A stretch of DNA of 23,770 nucleotides from positions 1 through 23,770 of the forward strand of contig NZ_CALKZP010000036.1 of NCBI RefSeq assembly GCF_938002845.1, in the 5' to 3' direction. Both the position numbers and the translations under genes were made by a program. The notes below the pieces were generated by a model, which saw only the letters and a program-made list of their open reading frames with translations, did not search any database and had not been told where the DNA came from. Source of the DNA: an uncultured Campylobacter sp. (GTDB lineage: Bacteria > Campylobacterota > Campylobacteria > Campylobacterales > Campylobacteraceae). This document shows positions 23,256 to 23,770 of the stretch, in pieces (within the stretch, counting starts at the first letter, position 1; the number at the start of each line of letters is the position of its first letter).

Positions 23256-23770
23256 AATTTTAGAGCTTTTCGCGGGGATAAAAAGCGGCCGCATGAGCGA
23301 GCAAGAGGCGCTAAAATACCTAAAAAACTACCCTTACGAGGACGTGGGCTGCGCCAAGATCGACACTCAGCGCGCATTGCGAAACGGCGCGGGCGAGGTG
23401 ATCTACGGCGAGGGCAAGACGGATGATGAAATTTTACGCATCGCAGCAGCGATCGGCGCAAGAGGGCAAAATATCCTGATCACGCGCACGAACGAGCGGG
23501 TTTTTGAGCGGGTGCGCGAGACGCTGCCGCAGGCGGAGTTCAACGCTCGCGGCCGCGTCATCAGCGTCAAATTTAAAGAGCCCGCGCTCACACAAAGCTA
23601 CATCGCGATAGTCTCCGCAGGCACCGCCGACGGAGCGGTAGTGGAGGAGGCGTACGAGACGGCGAGATTTCTAGGTAACGACGCGCGTAAATTTAGTGAC
23701 GCGGGCGTGGCCGGGCTGCACAGGCTGATCGCAAATTTAGAGCAGATACGCGGCGCAAAGGTCGTGATCG
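23242..23770 (+). CDS. larB: LarB, pincer-cofactor carboxylase/hydrolase (3' end missing)
   Basis: PurE-related enzyme that carboxylates nicotinic acid adenine dinucleotide and cleaves it, the first step of pincer-nucleotide synthesis. The ATG at 23242 lies inside the end of larE, in another frame; 176 codons are open to the window edge with no stop. Motifs are AKIDTQRALRNGAGEVIYGEGKT (split here: AKIDTQRALR, then NGAGEVIYGEGKT) at about 36-57 and VSAGTADGAVVEEAYETA near 126-143, the LarB counterpart of the PurE active site. Usual length is near 250, so about a third lies outside the window. Confidence 0.93.
   Translation, partial: MREDEILELFAGIKSGRMSEQEALKYLKNYPYEDVGCAKIDTQRALRNGAGEVIYGEGKTDDEILRIAAAIGARGQNILITRTNERVFERVRETLPQAEFNARGRVISVKFKEPALTQSYIAIVSAGTADGAVVEEAYETARFLGNDARKFSDAGVAGLHRLIANLEQIRGAKVVI

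Overview
The window looks like chromosomal DNA of a Campylobacterota bacterium, most likely a Campylobacter species. The evidence is an epsilon-type nos operon (secreted clade II NosZ with a fused cytochrome c domain, and a nosB-D-G-C1-C2-H-F set like that of Wolinella), a DcuA/DcuB-type dicarboxylate carrier, Campylobacter-like extended -10 promoters, and an extreme abundance of AAATTT/GAATTY words. The base composition is fairly balanced for the genus. The absence of sugar genes and the respiratory gene content fit an asaccharolytic oral or mucosal species such as C. gracilis, but the species name is a guess.

Layout. 1-252: a 13-G tract, a possible tail of a plus-strand ORF and small inverted repeats. 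253-2014 (minus): ATPase and permease of a FecCD-type metal-chelate importer without a visible binding protein. 2015-2874: non-coding or decayed DNA ending in a strong hairpin. 2875-5595 (minus): a monocistronic CooS-type carbon monoxide dehydrogenase with an unusual 260-residue N-terminal extension rich in Asn-Ser-Ala and histidine, and with Asp where a C-cluster cysteine is expected. 5813-17893 (minus): a long nitrous oxide reductase operon, in transcription order beta-propeller-like protein, nosZ, nosB, nosD, nosG, nosC1, nosC2, nosH, nosF, nosL (with a Met/His-rich tail), a 650-bp non-coding gap, nosY and a second NosL-like protein. 18189-19856 (plus): a Dcu-type C4-dicarboxylate carrier with an extra soluble insertion, followed by a strong terminator. 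20001-23770 (plus): larA-larC-larE-larB, a nickel-pincer racemase and its cofactor-synthesis genes; larB runs off the window.

How the parts work together. NosH/NosG and the cytochromes NosC1/NosC2 should carry electrons from the quinol pool to periplasmic NosZ, which reduces N2O to N2. NosD, NosF, NosY and the NosL proteins mature its copper sites. The lar genes make the nickel-pincer nucleotide for LarA, a 2-hydroxyacid racemase; its position beside a dicarboxylate carrier raises the possibility of a malate-type substrate. Transition-metal cofactors (Cu for NosZ, Ni for LarA, Ni-Fe-S or a variant cluster for CooS) are the common theme, and two of the proteins carry added metal-binding low-complexity segments. 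Those two, the altered CooS cluster site and the spread of NSA-coding AATT-rich repeats are the most unusual things here.
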